From Nocardia speluncae NBRC 108251 (GTDB lineage: Bacteria; Actinomycetota; Actinomycetes; Mycobacteriales; Mycobacteriaceae), in contig NZ_BDBZ01000021.1 in NCBI RefSeq assembly GCF_001613245.1, forward strand, positions 101,804 through 165,803: a stretch of DNA of 64,000 bases, in the 5' to 3' direction. A model generated the notes under the pieces. That model saw only the letters and a list, made by a program, of their open reading frames with translations. It did no database searches and was not told the origin of the DNA. Positions 23,002 to 33,400 of the stretch are shown piece by piece; the first letter of the stretch is position 1; each line of letters starts with the position of its first letter. A program made the position numbers and the translations under genes.

Positions 23002-23727
23002 GTGGCACGCCGTCCCACTCCGCCCGGCACTCCGGAACGTACCGGGCCGGGCCATCTGGCCGATCTGGTGCGCAAAGCGGTCCCGCCGATGCATCCGGCC
23101 GGATTGCCTTTCGTGGCCGCGCCCCTGGCCGTGGCCCTGGTGGGGCGGCGTCGCCCCTGGTTACGGCGGGCCGGACTGGCTGCCGCCGCGGCGAGCGCCA
23201 CATTCTTCCGGCACCCGCACCGGGTTCCGCCGAACCGGCCGGGTGTCGTGGTGGCGCCCGCCGACGGTGAGGTGGCGCTCGTCGATACCGCCGTTCCGCC
23301 CGCCGAACTCGGTCTCGGGGATCGGCCGCTGCCGCGGGTGAGTATCTTCCTGTCCGTCCTGGACGTGCATGTACAGCGCACGCCGGTCTCCGGTGTGGTC
23401 CGCGAGGTGCAGTACCAGCGCGGCAGCTTCAAATCCGCCGACCTCCCCGAAGCCAGCGCGGTCAACGAGCGCAACAGTATGGTGATCGACACCGAATCCG
23501 GGGAACAGGTAGTGGTTGTCCAGATCGCCGGGCTGCTGGCGCGGCGGATCGTCTGCGATGCGGCCCCCGGTGACCGGATCACCATCGGCGACACCTACGG
23601 CCTGATCCGGTTCGGCTCCCGGGTCGATACGTATTTCCCGGCCGGTACCGAACTGCTCGTGAACAGCGGGCAGCGGACGATCGGAGGGGAGACGGTGCTG
23701 GCGGTTCTGCCGTCGGCGGGGTCGTGA
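23002..23727 (+). CDS. psd: phosphatidylserine decarboxylase proenzyme
   Basis: 241 residues from GTG 23002 (protein begins MARRPTPPG, as in M. tuberculosis Psd; an in-frame ATG lies at 22987). It decarboxylates phosphatidylserine to phosphatidylethanolamine. The short psd-A type is indicated by FFRHPHRVPPNRPG, RVSIFLSVLDVHVQRTPVSG and, at the C terminus, LIRFGSRVDTYFPAG. The GS in the last motif is the self-cleavage site that creates the pyruvoyl group. It is coupled to pssA. Confidence 0.93.
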   Translation: MARRPTPPGTPERTGPGHLADLVRKAVPPMHPAGLPFVAAPLAVALVGRRRPWLRRAGLAAAAASATFFRHPHRVPPNRPGVVVAPADGEVALVDTAVPPAELGLGDRPLPRVSIFLSVLDVHVQRTPVSGVVREVQYQRGSFKSADLPEASAVNERNSMVIDTESGEQVVVVQIAGLLARRIVCDAAPGDRITIGDTYGLIRFGSRVDTYFPAGTELLVNSGQRTIGGETVLAVLPSAGS

Positions 23728-24620
23728 TGGAGCAGGTCATCGAAGGCAGGCGGCGCCGGTCCATCAGGTTGCTGCCCAGTATCGTCACGATCCTGGCGCT
23801 GTGCTCGGGGCTTTCCGCGGTGAAATTCGGCCTCGCGGGCGAATTGAAGATCGCATTGGCCATGATCGGCGCCGCCGCGGTGCTCGACACCCTCGACGGC
23901 CGGCTGGCCCGGTTGCTATCGGCCACCACCAAGATCGGTGCGGAGCTGGATTCACTGTCCGACGCCATATCGTTCGGGGTGGCGCCGGCGCTGGTGATCT
24001 ACGTCGTGCTGTTCGACGGTGAGAGCAGTAGCGCGGGCTGGATCATCGCCCTGCTGTACGCGGTGAGCATCGTGCTGCGGCTGGCGCGGTTCAATACGCT
24101 GATGGACGACGACACCCGGCCGGATTGGGCGCGGGAATATTTCGTCGGCGTGCCCGCGCCCGCGGGTGCGCTCATCGCGATGGCGCCGATCGCGTTGTTC
24201 GTCCAGTTCGGCGACGGCTGGTGGATCAGTTTCCCGATCGTGGCGGCCTGGACGGTGTTCACCGCGGCGTTGTGTGTGAGCACGATCCCGACGCTGGCCA
24301 TGAAATCCGTCTCGGTGGCCCCGCAGGCGGCCGCGGGGTTGCTGGTGCTGGTTGCTCTGGCCGGTGCCGCGCTGATCACCTATCCGATCGTGCTGCTGCT
24401 GGTGCTGATCGTGCTGTATATCGGGCATATCCCGTTCGCCTGGTATTCGCAGCGGTGGGTGGCTGCCCGGCCCGAGACCTGGCAGTACAAACCGGCCGAA
24501 CGGCGGGCTCAGCGCCGGGCCGACCGCCGGATGCCGGTGCTGCGCCGGCCGGAGATCCGGCGGCCGGTGCTGCGTGGGGATTCACGCCTGCGGTTGCGGC
24601 GACCGAGCGGCCGGAATTGA
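23727..24620 (+). CDS. pssA: CDP-diacylglycerol--serine O-phosphatidyltransferase
   Basis: About 297 residues. ATG 23727 overlaps the psd stop by one base (GTG 23724 is also possible). The CDP-alcohol phosphotransferase motif is complete: DGRLARLL, followed by G and DSLSD (D-G-x2-A-R-x8-G-x3-D-x3-D). About six membrane helices follow, and the C terminus is Arg-rich. It makes phosphatidylserine, the substrate of the neighbouring psd product, so the pair forms the complete phosphatidylethanolamine branch. Confidence 0.93.
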   Translation: MEQVIEGRRRRSIRLLPSIVTILALCSGLSAVKFGLAGELKIALAMIGAAAVLDTLDGRLARLLSATTKIGAELDSLSDAISFGVAPALVIYVVLFDGESSSAGWIIALLYAVSIVLRLARFNTLMDDDTRPDWAREYFVGVPAPAGALIAMAPIALFVQFGDGWWISFPIVAAWTVFTAALCVSTIPTLAMKSVSVAPQAAAGLLVLVALAGAALITYPIVLLLVLIVLYIGHIPFAWYSQRWVAARPETWQYKPAERRAQRRADRRMPVLRRPEIRRPVLRGDSRLRLRRPSGRN

Positions 24621-24623
24621 AAT

Positions 24624-24642
24624 CGTCAACTTCTGGTTGACG
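24624..24642. promoter_or_regulatory. operator 1: palindrome GTCAAC-N5-GTTGAC
   Basis: CGTCAAC, 5 bp, GTTGACG. Its right arm contains the -35 hexamer TTGACG (24637-24642) of the downstream gene. It is the same palindrome as at 24651-24671, with centres 28 bp apart. Confidence 0.75.
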
Positions 24643-24665
24643 ACAGCGGTGCGTCAACCTATAGT
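24637..24665 (+). promoter_or_regulatory. sigma-70-type promoter, leaderless start at 24672
   Basis: -35 TTGACG (24637-24642), 17-bp spacer, -10 TATAGT (24660-24665). Transcription would begin about 7 nt later, exactly at the ATG of the Clp-N/HTH gene, which has no ribosome site. The promoter is fully embedded in the two operators. Confidence 0.65.
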
Positions 24666-24671
24666 TGACGC
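24651..24671. promoter_or_regulatory. operator 2: palindrome GCGTCAAC-N5-GTTGACGC
   Basis: Perfect 8-bp arms with spacer CTATA; it overlaps the -10 hexamer and abuts the start codon at 24672. A protein bound here would block RNA polymerase. Confidence 0.75.
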
Positions 24672-25439
24672 ATGAATTCACCCGTGCGATTGGACGACCT
24701 CATCGAGGTCATCAAAAAGGCTCGTCCGGATAATGCCCTGGAACAGTTGTCCGACGCGGTGGTTGCCGCGGGCCACCTCGGCGATGTGGCCGACCATCTG
24801 ATCGGCCATTTCGTCGACCAGGCCCGCCGCTCGGGCGCCTCCTGGACCGAAATCGGCGCGAATATGGGCGTCAGTAAACAGGCCGCGCAGAAACGTTTCG
24901 TCCCCAAGGCGCCGGGGGATCCCTCCGCCGAGATGGATCCCAACGCGGGCTTCGCCAAATTCACCGAACGAGCCCGAACCATGGTCGTCGCCGCGCAGGA
25001 AGCGGCCGGTGGTGCCGGTAGTGCCGAGATCCACCTCCCCCACCTCATTCTCGGCCTGCTCAGCGAGGCCGACAGTCTGGCGGTCCGGCTCATCGCCGAC
25101 CAGAGTGTTTCACCGGACGATCTCGCGGCTGCCGCCATCGCGGCATCGGGTGCGGAACCGGGCGCGGCGATCTCGCCCGAAGAATTGAAGGCCGCCACCT
25201 CCAGCGGCAAGATGAGCGGGCTGGTGCCCTTCGACGCCGAAACCAAGAAGGCGCTGGAACTGACGTTCCGGGAAGCGCTGCGCCTCGGTCACAACTACAT
25301 CGGCACCGAACACGTCCTGCTGGCGATCCTCGAACAGGAAAACGGGACGGGCATTCTGTCCGATGCGGGCCTGCGCAAGGATGCGCTCGAAGCGCGGCTG
25401 GTCGAACTTCTCCAGCAGATCGTCGCTGGTAAGCCGTAG
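24672..25439 (+). CDS. HTH plus Clp N-terminal (repeat) domain protein, probable autoregulator
   Basis: 255 residues. An N-terminal helical region contains a helix-turn-helix at about 57-76 (SWTEIGANMGVSKQAAQKRF). Two Clp-N repeats follow, at about 95-140 (ARTMVVAAQEAAG ... LPHLILGLL) and 187-240 (ALELTFREALRLGHNYIGTE). Clp-N domains bind adaptors or unfolded substrates in ClpA/ClpC; here no ATPase module is attached. With a DNA-binding motif and two palindromic operators at its own promoter, the simplest reading is a transcription factor that senses proteostasis signals. That role is inferred. Confidence 0.8.
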   Translation: MNSPVRLDDLIEVIKKARPDNALEQLSDAVVAAGHLGDVADHLIGHFVDQARRSGASWTEIGANMGVSKQAAQKRFVPKAPGDPSAEMDPNAGFAKFTERARTMVVAAQEAAGGAGSAEIHLPHLILGLLSEADSLAVRLIADQSVSPDDLAAAAIAASGAEPGAAISPEELKAATSSGKMSGLVPFDAETKKALELTFREALRLGHNYIGTEHVLLAILEQENGTGILSDAGLRKDALEARLVELLQQIVAGKP

Positions 25440-25596
25440 TCCGGAGCCTCAGTGCGGGAGCTCCTGATGCGCCCGCCGAGTGCCGTGCAGCCGGGCGAAA
25501 GTGTGGGCTGTCGTGAAGGGCGGCCGCGGCGGGGCGCGTCGTCCACGCGCGCGTCGGCGCTCCCGGCGCGCGCGGTAGTCCCGGTAACCTATAGCA

Positions 25597-25890
25597 ATGG
25601 CGGATGAAACGGACCCCGATCTGGTCGCCGGGGAACACCGGGACGATCTGCTGCGCGCGCTCACCTATGTATCCACCGAATCCCTGTCCGACGGCAGCTA
25701 CGTGGTCAACGGTGATCTACCGCCCGAAGTCGCGCCGCCGTTCATTCGGGCGATTATGCGGGTCGAGGCCGAACTCCTGCTGCACGATGCCGAATTCGTC
25801 ACCATCGACGAGGGGGAGCCCCGGACTCCGGACGAGCGTCGCGCGGACGCCTTCCTGGCGCTGGCTCTCCGTGTGACCGACAGTCTCTGA
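25597..25890 (+). CDS. hypothetical protein
   Basis: 97 residues from ATG 25597 (MADETDPDLVAGEHRDDLLR). Acidic (many Asp/Glu), with a predicted mixed helix/strand content and no membrane segment. The family is not recognised. It lies between the Clp-N gene and the groEL2 control region, on the same strand. Confidence 0.6.
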   Translation: MADETDPDLVAGEHRDDLLRALTYVSTESLSDGSYVVNGDLPPEVAPPFIRAIMRVEAELLLHDAEFVTIDEGEPRTPDERRADAFLALALRVTDSL

Positions 25891-25944
25891 GGTATCTCCG
25901 GCAGGCGCGGCGGTGGCATTCTCGTGGCCTTCGCGCACATCTAC

Positions 25945-25971
25945 CTTGCACTCGCCATCGACGAGTGCTAA
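25945..25971. promoter_or_regulatory. CIRCE element 1
   Basis: CTTGCACTC, 9 bp, GAGTGCTAA. The right half matches the CIRCE consensus fully and the left half differs at two to three outer bases. CIRCE is the binding site of the heat-shock repressor HrcA. Confidence 0.75.
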
Positions 25972-25979
25972 AAATGGCT

Positions 25980-26006
25980 TTGGCACTCTTGAACGGAGAG
26001 TGCTAG
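25980..26006. promoter_or_regulatory. CIRCE element 2
   Basis: TTGGCACTC, 9 bp, GAGTGCTAG; one mismatch per half from the consensus TTAGCACTC-N9-GAGTGCTAA. It is 35 bp from element 1 and about 140 bp before groEL2. Confidence 0.85.
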
Positions 26007-26145
26007 GTCGGGACGGTGAGATCGGGTACACGACACCCCTGGTCGTCCGTCGCGGGCACCGAGCCTGGCCGCAGCGTAGCTAAGGGTGACCCGACAAGGC
26101 GGTCACTCTGTGTGTCAGCCTCATCATTTGGAGGATCTCACCGCA

Positions 26146-27771
<1,626 letters not shown>

Positions 27772-27799
27772 GTCCAGCCTCCTGGCAAGTCTTTTCGAA

Positions 27800-27837
27800 C
27801 CGAGGGCCGGTCCACCGTCAGGTGGGCCGGCCCTCGG
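27800..27837 (+). terminator. groEL2 transcription terminator
   Basis: A 17-bp stem (CCGAGGGCCGGTCCACC against its complement, with one G-T type mismatch) and loop GTCA, 28 bp after the groEL2 stop. No pronounced U-tract follows, as is common at this GC content. Confidence 0.8.
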
Positions 27838-27923
27838 CCTCTGTGGGCTCTGCCGAGGCTGCCCCTCGGGTATCCTGGACGTCTAGTTCTGGTGTAACGG
27901 ATATCCTGAGGAGGTAGGCGATA

Positions 27924-28142
27924 ATGGGATCTTCCAAGACGCCGATCGAGATCGACGACGAAGCGCTGGCGATCGCTGCGGAAGTGCTCGGCACCAAGAC
28001 CAAAAAGGACACCGTCAACGCTGCGCTCCGTGAGGTCGGCCAACGACTGGTCCGTATGCGCGCTCTCGCCCGTCTCGGCGAGATGGCCGACCAGGGCGAC
28101 TTCGACGAGTTCCTCGACAACAAGGCGGCCTACCGCCGGTGA
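27924..28142 (+). CDS. vapB: type II antitoxin, VapB-like
   Basis: 72 residues. The N-terminal KTPIEIDDEALAIAAEVLGT followed by TKKDTVNAALREV is the ribbon-helix-helix pattern of VapB antitoxins (DUF2191 type). The C terminus (DFDEFLDNKAAYRR) is the toxin-binding tail. It overlaps vapC by 4 nt (GTGA). It should neutralise the PIN toxin and repress its own operon. Confidence 0.85.
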   Translation: MGSSKTPIEIDDEALAIAAEVLGTKTKKDTVNAALREVGQRLVRMRALARLGEMADQGDFDEFLDNKAAYRR

Positions 28143-28555
28143 CCCCTGCCATCTACCTCATCGATACCTCCGGACTGTTCCGGATTCTCCAGGAGCCCTA
28201 CCGGAAGGCGTGGGCCGATCAGCTGGCCGCCGGAGTTATCGCCACCTGTCCGATAGTGGAACTCGAATTCCTGTACTCGGCCCGAACACTGGCCGACCGG
28301 CTCGAGAAGCGGCGACTACTCCACGACTTGTTCGGCTGGACCCCGATGCCGGACCGGGCCTACGAACGTGCCGAGGTGGTCCAGCAGTTGATGACAGAGC
28401 AGGGAACACACCGTTCGGCCGGCCCGGTGGACCTACTCATCGCGGCGACCGCCGAACACCGCCGTCTCACCATCCTGTGCGATGACAACGATTTCGCGAC
28501 TGTTGCCCGGATAACCGGCCAGCAGGTGGCGTTCGTGTCCGGTACTTCCGGCTGA
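28139..28555 (+). CDS. vapC: PIN-domain ribonuclease toxin, VapC-like
   Basis: 138 residues, GTG start overlapping the vapB stop. PIN-domain acidic residues are present: IDTSG (Asp near 9), VELEF (Glu near 42), GPVDLLIAATA (Asp near 100) and CDDNDFATVA (Asp near 118). VapC toxins cleave tRNA or rRNA and stop translation. The module is next to groEL2 and its codon use is similar to that of its surroundings. Confidence 0.88.
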   Translation: MTPAIYLIDTSGLFRILQEPYRKAWADQLAAGVIATCPIVELEFLYSARTLADRLEKRRLLHDLFGWTPMPDRAYERAEVVQQLMTEQGTHRSAGPVDLLIAATAEHRRLTILCDDNDFATVARITGQQVAFVSGTSG

Positions 28556-28750
28556 CCATCGAGGCTGTTGGCGCCGATTCGTGACTATCCGGCGGGGAGG
28601 CCGGTCGGTACGAGTCGTGGAAAGCCGGACACGGCCGCAACTGGTGCGGTCGCGTGTACCTCTGAGATCTGCGCCCGATCCCCAGGTTCCCAAGGTGGGC
28701 GGCGGGCTAGGATCGGTGGCTCACTGACTTTCGTTAGGAGATCCTCCCAG

Positions 28751-29224
28751 GTGTTTTTCCGAAGCGCTCGTACGAAAAGAACCAAAGTCGGCAGGACTGC
28801 CGTGATAGGCGCCGCTCTGGCCGCCTTGGCGTTGCCGATGACCGGTACCGCCTCGGCTGCCGACAGCTGGATGGTGACTACCTGCCGCGGCGCCAGCCCC
28901 TTCCTTCTGGACTTCCCGTACTCGGGTCAGGTCACCGGCGGGCAGTACAACTCGCCGGGCAAAGCGACTTACACGATCGACGCCGGCGGCAGCCTGTGGG
29001 GTGGCTACGACACCCAGGTCACCCTGAATTGGACCAACCTCAGCACCGGCGCATCCGGTTCGGAAACCCAGCGCGGTTCGGTCGGTTTCGTGATCGGCAA
29101 CGGCAGCACAATGTATTTCAGCCCCCATACCGGCCCGGGGACGGTGCGCACCGATTTCACGGTGGTCAACTCGGGGCTGGTGCCCCAAACGGTCGACTGC
29201 TCGGGGACCTCCGAAGTCAGGTAG
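28751..29224 (+). CDS. secreted protein of unknown function
   Basis: 157 residues from GTG 28751, with AGGAGA about 10 nt upstream. A Sec signal peptide (basic RTKRTKVGR, hydrophobic VIGAALAALALPMTG, cleavage after ASA) is followed by a beta-rich mature domain with two cysteines (TTCRG and VDCSG), which probably form a disulfide. The domain is rich in Gly, Ser and Thr, with NTSxGS-like repeats. The family is not recognised. Likely exported and possibly surface-exposed. Confidence 0.75.
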   Translation: MFFRSARTKRTKVGRTAVIGAALAALALPMTGTASAADSWMVTTCRGASPFLLDFPYSGQVTGGQYNSPGKATYTIDAGGSLWGGYDTQVTLNWTNLSTGASGSETQRGSVGFVIGNGSTMYFSPHTGPGTVRTDFTVVNSGLVPQTVDCSGTSEVR

Positions 29225-29306
29225 TTCCACGAGTCGGGTGTCGGGTGGAGCCCGGTATCTCCTGGCTCCACCCGCAGCGCTCGCCCCTACTTGCTGCGGG
29301 GTTGGT

Positions 29307-29708
29307 TCATTCGGCCTGGTTGCGAAGTCGGTGTTGCTCATCGATCCACCATTGCGTGAGTCGTGCAATTACGGGTTCGTCGAGTAGGTTTGCAAACGGT
29401 GACCACCGCGCATGGGTCCGCCCATCCCGCTCTATCACGTCGGCCTGTGCGACGATCCGGGCCAACTGTCCATCCAGGTGGTCGGCGGCGGGCACGAATA
29501 CCGCTTCGGCTCGATGAATTCGGATGCGGTCCTCGAGTAGCATCAATCGGTCAGGCACCGTCGTGTCGGTCCGGATTGTTTCCTGTAGCGCATATCCCAG
29601 CCGTAGGGATAGCCGGTGCAAGCGTTGCCCGTTCAGCCGCCGAGATGCTCCACATAAATCTGTGCGGATATACGCGATCGCCGGTACCCGTTCCGAAGGC
29701 GCGGTCAC
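29307..29708 (-). CDS. resolvase-N-terminal-like protein lacking the DNA-binding part
   Basis: 133 residues. The fold pattern VPAIAYIRTDLCGASRRLNG, then LHRLSLRLGY, RLMLLEDRIRIHRAEAVFVP and HLDGQLARIV resembles the serine-recombinase catalytic domain (AYIRxS...). The nucleophilic serine of that motif is not in its usual place (TDLCGAS) and no DNA-binding domain follows. It may be a decayed or repurposed resolvase. ATG 29708 overlaps the stop of the upstream gene (ATGA). Confidence 0.5.
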   Translation of the reverse strand: MTAPSERVPAIAYIRTDLCGASRRLNGQRLHRLSLRLGYALQETIRTDTTVPDRLMLLEDRIRIHRAEAVFVPAADHLDGQLARIVAQADVIERDGRTHARWSPFANLLDEPVIARLTQWWIDEQHRLRNQAE

Positions 29709-29965
29709 CGAATATCCCTCTGATGTGTGGCTTTCCAGCGTGCGATGACACCATCGATCTCATGTTGGGTACGTGGTTCGGACCCTCCGAAAGGTATGTC
29801 GAGCCTTCGCAGGCCTACCGCGATTAGTTCCAGTGTGGCGAAGTCGTAGCACTCACCCTCGCGCCACAGATTCAACGCGGCACCTATCGACCTTTGCGAC
29901 AGTGGGGATCTCGGGGGGATGTGCGGACGCGGGGCGTGTTCATTGTAGTCGTGGCGAGATGCCAT
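29705..29965 (-). CDS. hypothetical protein, partner of the resolvase-like gene
   Basis: 86 residues: an Arg/His-rich start (MASRHDYNEHAPRPHIPPRS), then a helical region (NLWREGECYDFATLELIAVG) and a basic end. Unknown family. Its stop overlaps the start of the resolvase-like gene by 4 nt, so the two form an operon. Confidence 0.55.
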   Translation of the reverse strand: MASRHDYNEHAPRPHIPPRSPLSQRSIGAALNLWREGECYDFATLELIAVGLRRLDIPFGGSEPRTQHEIDGVIARWKATHQRDIR

Positions 29966-30470
29966 GTCTGACGATCATCCGGCTGGCGTCGGCGCCATCC
30001 TGGCGGTCCCTTGATCGAGGACTCCACATGGGACCGGGAGTTAGCGGCTCAGAAGACGGTTGGGATGATCCCCGCGAAATCCCGCCCGGCGAATTGCCTG
30101 ATGATTTCACACCGCCGACGAGGGGCGCGGCGTGAGCGGCCGGCGCGGCCGCGGGAGCACTCGGGCTGAGCGGCCACTGTCCTGAGGCAGCCGGATGCGG
30201 AAATTTGCGCGAGCTGGCACCAATCGGAGTTTGACGGCTCCGCCCACACGGCGGTGACCTTTGCTGTCCGCCGGAGCCCATACGATGACCAGGAAATTGA
30301 CCCGGGCTCGTGTGAGAGCCGAAACATGGTGTGCCTGGGCATGACAAACGAGTGGGCCTCGGACGGAGAATGCGCTGTTGTGCCTTCGTAGATGTCCTTC
30401 ACAGAGGATGGACTGCCTCGGCCGTCGCCGTTGTTTCAGCTGTCAAACCCCCGGAAATGCGTGCTCCCGT
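29966..30470. other. non-coding stretch downstream of the NLR gene
   Basis: About 500 bp with lower GC than its neighbours. A short frame 30028-30135 (35 codons, ending GELPDDFTPPTRGAA) has an ATG and acidic/Pro composition but no clear ribosome site. A 117-codon minus-strand frame at 30049-30402 has no typical third-position bias. Neither is called as a gene. Confidence 0.4.
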
Positions 30471-33400
30471 TCATGGGCAAAGCTCGGGTCGTAGATCTGT
30501 GGGGATGTCTGGCGGCCATGGCACGGATTCGAGGCGCTGTCCGCCCCAGCGGCACAGAGAATCGACGACGTCATCCGTGGAGCCGATATCCCACAGTCGC
30601 ACGGCGCTGTCGAAACCGCCGGTGGCCAGCGTGTGACCGTCCGGACTGAACGCTACCGACTTGACGTTGTCGGTGTGGCCAGTGAGGGGTTCGCCGATCT
30701 GCTTACCGGTGACCGGATCCCACAGTCGCACGGTGCCATTGCCGCTGCCGACGGCCAGAACGCGACCGTCGGGGCTGAACGCCACCGAGCCGACGCCGCC
30801 GGTGTGGCCGGTGAGGGGTTCGCCGATCTGCTTACCGGTGTCCGGATCCCACAGTCGCACGGTGCCGTCGTCGCTGCCGGTGGCCAGGATGTGACTGTCA
30901 GGGCTGAACGCCACCGCGTAGATGATGCCGGTGTGGCCGGTGAGAGGTTCACCGGTCTGCTGCCGAGTATCCGGATCCCACAGTAGAACGGTGCCGTCGC
31001 TGGTGCCGGCCGCAATGATGCGACCGTCGGGACTGAACGCTGCCTCGTGGATGGCGCGGGTGTGTTCGGGGGGGAGGTGCTGGCTGGCGACTGGATCCCA
31101 CAAAATGACACCCGTGGTGTCGCTGGTGACCAACGTACGATTGTCAGGACCGAACGCCACCGACGTGAGACTGCTGCTGTGGCCAGGAAGTGGGGGGCCG
31201 AGCGCCTGCTGCGCGACCGGATCCCACCACTGCACGCCCAACCCGCTGGCGGTGACCAGCGCGCGGCCGTCGGGACTGAACGCCACCGGGCCGACGTCCC
31301 CGTGGATGCGGTCAAGGAGCTCGCCTGTCTGCTGTCCGGTGACCGGATCCCATAGCCGTACAGTGTCGCCGCGACTGACAGCCAGCGTGTGATCGTCGGG
31401 ACTGAACGCTACCCGGGCGACACCGCCGGGCTGGTCGCGGGGTTCGTAGATCTGTTTCCCGGTGACCGGATCCCACAGTCGCACGGTGCCGTCGCCGCTG
31501 CCGGTGGCCAGGGTGCGACCGTCTGGGCTGAACGCCACCGCGTCGACGACGCCGGTATGGCCGATGAGGGGTTCAGCGACCTGCTTACCGGTGACCGGAT
31601 CCCATAGCCTCACGGTGCCGTCGCCGCCGCCGGTGGTCAGGATGCGATTGTCGGGACCGAACGCCACCGAGGCGATACCGCCAGGCTGTTGGAGGGGTTC
31701 GCCGATCTGTTTCCCGGTGACCGGGTCCCACAGAATAACGGTGCCGTCGTTGGTCCCGTCGCCGGAGCTGGTGGCTAGAAAGCGACCGTCGGGACTGAAC
31801 GCTACCGAGTTGAAGCCGGAGGTGTAGTCGGTGTGGGTGTCGACGATCTGTCTCCTGGTGACCGGATCCCACAAAACAACGTCGCCGCTGACAGAGGCCA
31901 GCGTGCGACTATCGGGACTGAACGCCACCGAGAAGACGACGTTATTGTGGTCGCCGAACGGTTCGCCGATCTGCTTCCCGGTGACCGGATCCCACAATGA
32001 CACAGTGCCGTAGCCATTGCCGGTGGCCAGGAAGCGACCGTCGGGACTGAACGCTACCGAGGCGATACCGCCAGGCTGTTGGAGGGGTTCGCCGATCTGC
32101 TTCCTGGTAACCGGGTCCCACAGTTTCAGGGGACCGTCGCTGCTGCCGGTGGCCAGAACACGACCGTCGGGACTGAACGCCACCGCGTAGACGGGGTCGG
32201 TGTGGCTGTTGATGGGCTCGCCGATCTGCTTCCCGGTGGCCGGATCCCACAGCCTCACGGTGCCGTCGCTGCTGCCTACGGCCAGATCACGACCGTCAGG
32301 ACTGAACGCTACCGAGAAGACGCTGCCGGAGTAGCCGGTGAGTTTCGCAGTGCGCGGGTTGCTGGCGGCGTTGAGCATCGCGTGAAAGGCTTCGTCGCTT
32401 TCGTGGATGCGCCACGCGGCCAAGGCGGCGCCCCGGGAGCCGTCGGGGTCGGTGGTGTACAGGAGTTGGCTCCTGCTGATCAGGTTTTGGGCGACGGCGA
32501 TCCTGCGTTGCTCATTCGATTCCCGGGTCTGCTGTATCGCAACACCTGCCACGACGGTCAGGGCGACGACGAGCAGCACAAGCGTCGCGGTGAAGGCCCG
32601 TCGTTGCCTGGCGCGGCGGCGGGCAGCGCGGGTGGAGGCGGTGAGGAATCGGTCTTCGAGATCGGTCAGTGGGGTATGGCGGTCCGGGTCGGTAATGATC
32701 CGGGCCACGGTGGCAGTTGCTGTGTCGAGGACGTTTCCGGTGAACAGGTAGGAGTTGTCGTGTCCGTGTTCATCCCAGACGTCGGCCGCGGTGCGCAGGC
32801 GGGTGCGTATGGCCCGGTAGGCACGGGTGTCGGCCAGCCACTCATCGCGTAGCAGCGGCCACGTACCCAACAGCACTTCGTGACTGATCTCGACGCTGTC
32901 GTCGCCCAGAGTCAGCAGCCGCTCGGCGGCGAACGCTTCCAGCACCGTCTCCACGCCCACGGCCTCACCCTCGATCGCGGTGAGATCACTGCGGCGGGCG
33001 CGGTCGGCAGTGTCGGTGCCGTCCGGGCCGACGACCGCGAGCCGGGTGAACACCTTGCGCGCCACCACCTGCTGCTCGGGAGTGAGGTCGTCGTAGGTAC
33101 GCTGGGCACTGCGGGCGACCGCGCGATCTATCCCGCCGACCCGGTCATAGTCGGCAGCAGTGAGGCTATCTCCGGCCCGTTGACGCCAGGCCCGGTCCAA
33201 GGCGTCGGAGACGAGTGGCAACACCCCTGCCCCCGATACTGCGGTGGGCGTGTTCGAGGAGATGCGGGTAGCGGCTCGAACCTCGCGCAGTAATTGTTCG
33301 GTGAGCTCATCCTCGACCTGGGCCCCGGCTGTTTTGGCGGGTTCGGTGATCGCGAGTCGCAGTTGGCGTTCGGTCATCGAGGTGAGCATGCACCGATGCC

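Noticed and set aside
30049..30402. 117-codon minus-strand frame downstream of the NLR gene
   Set aside because: No ribosome site, no recognisable pattern and weak third-position bias compared with neighbours.
30600..32345. Repeated DNA words in the NLR gene as a CRISPR or tandem non-coding repeat
   Set aside because: Repeats are about 120-130 bp, in frame, and translate into WD40 units; spacers are not independent.
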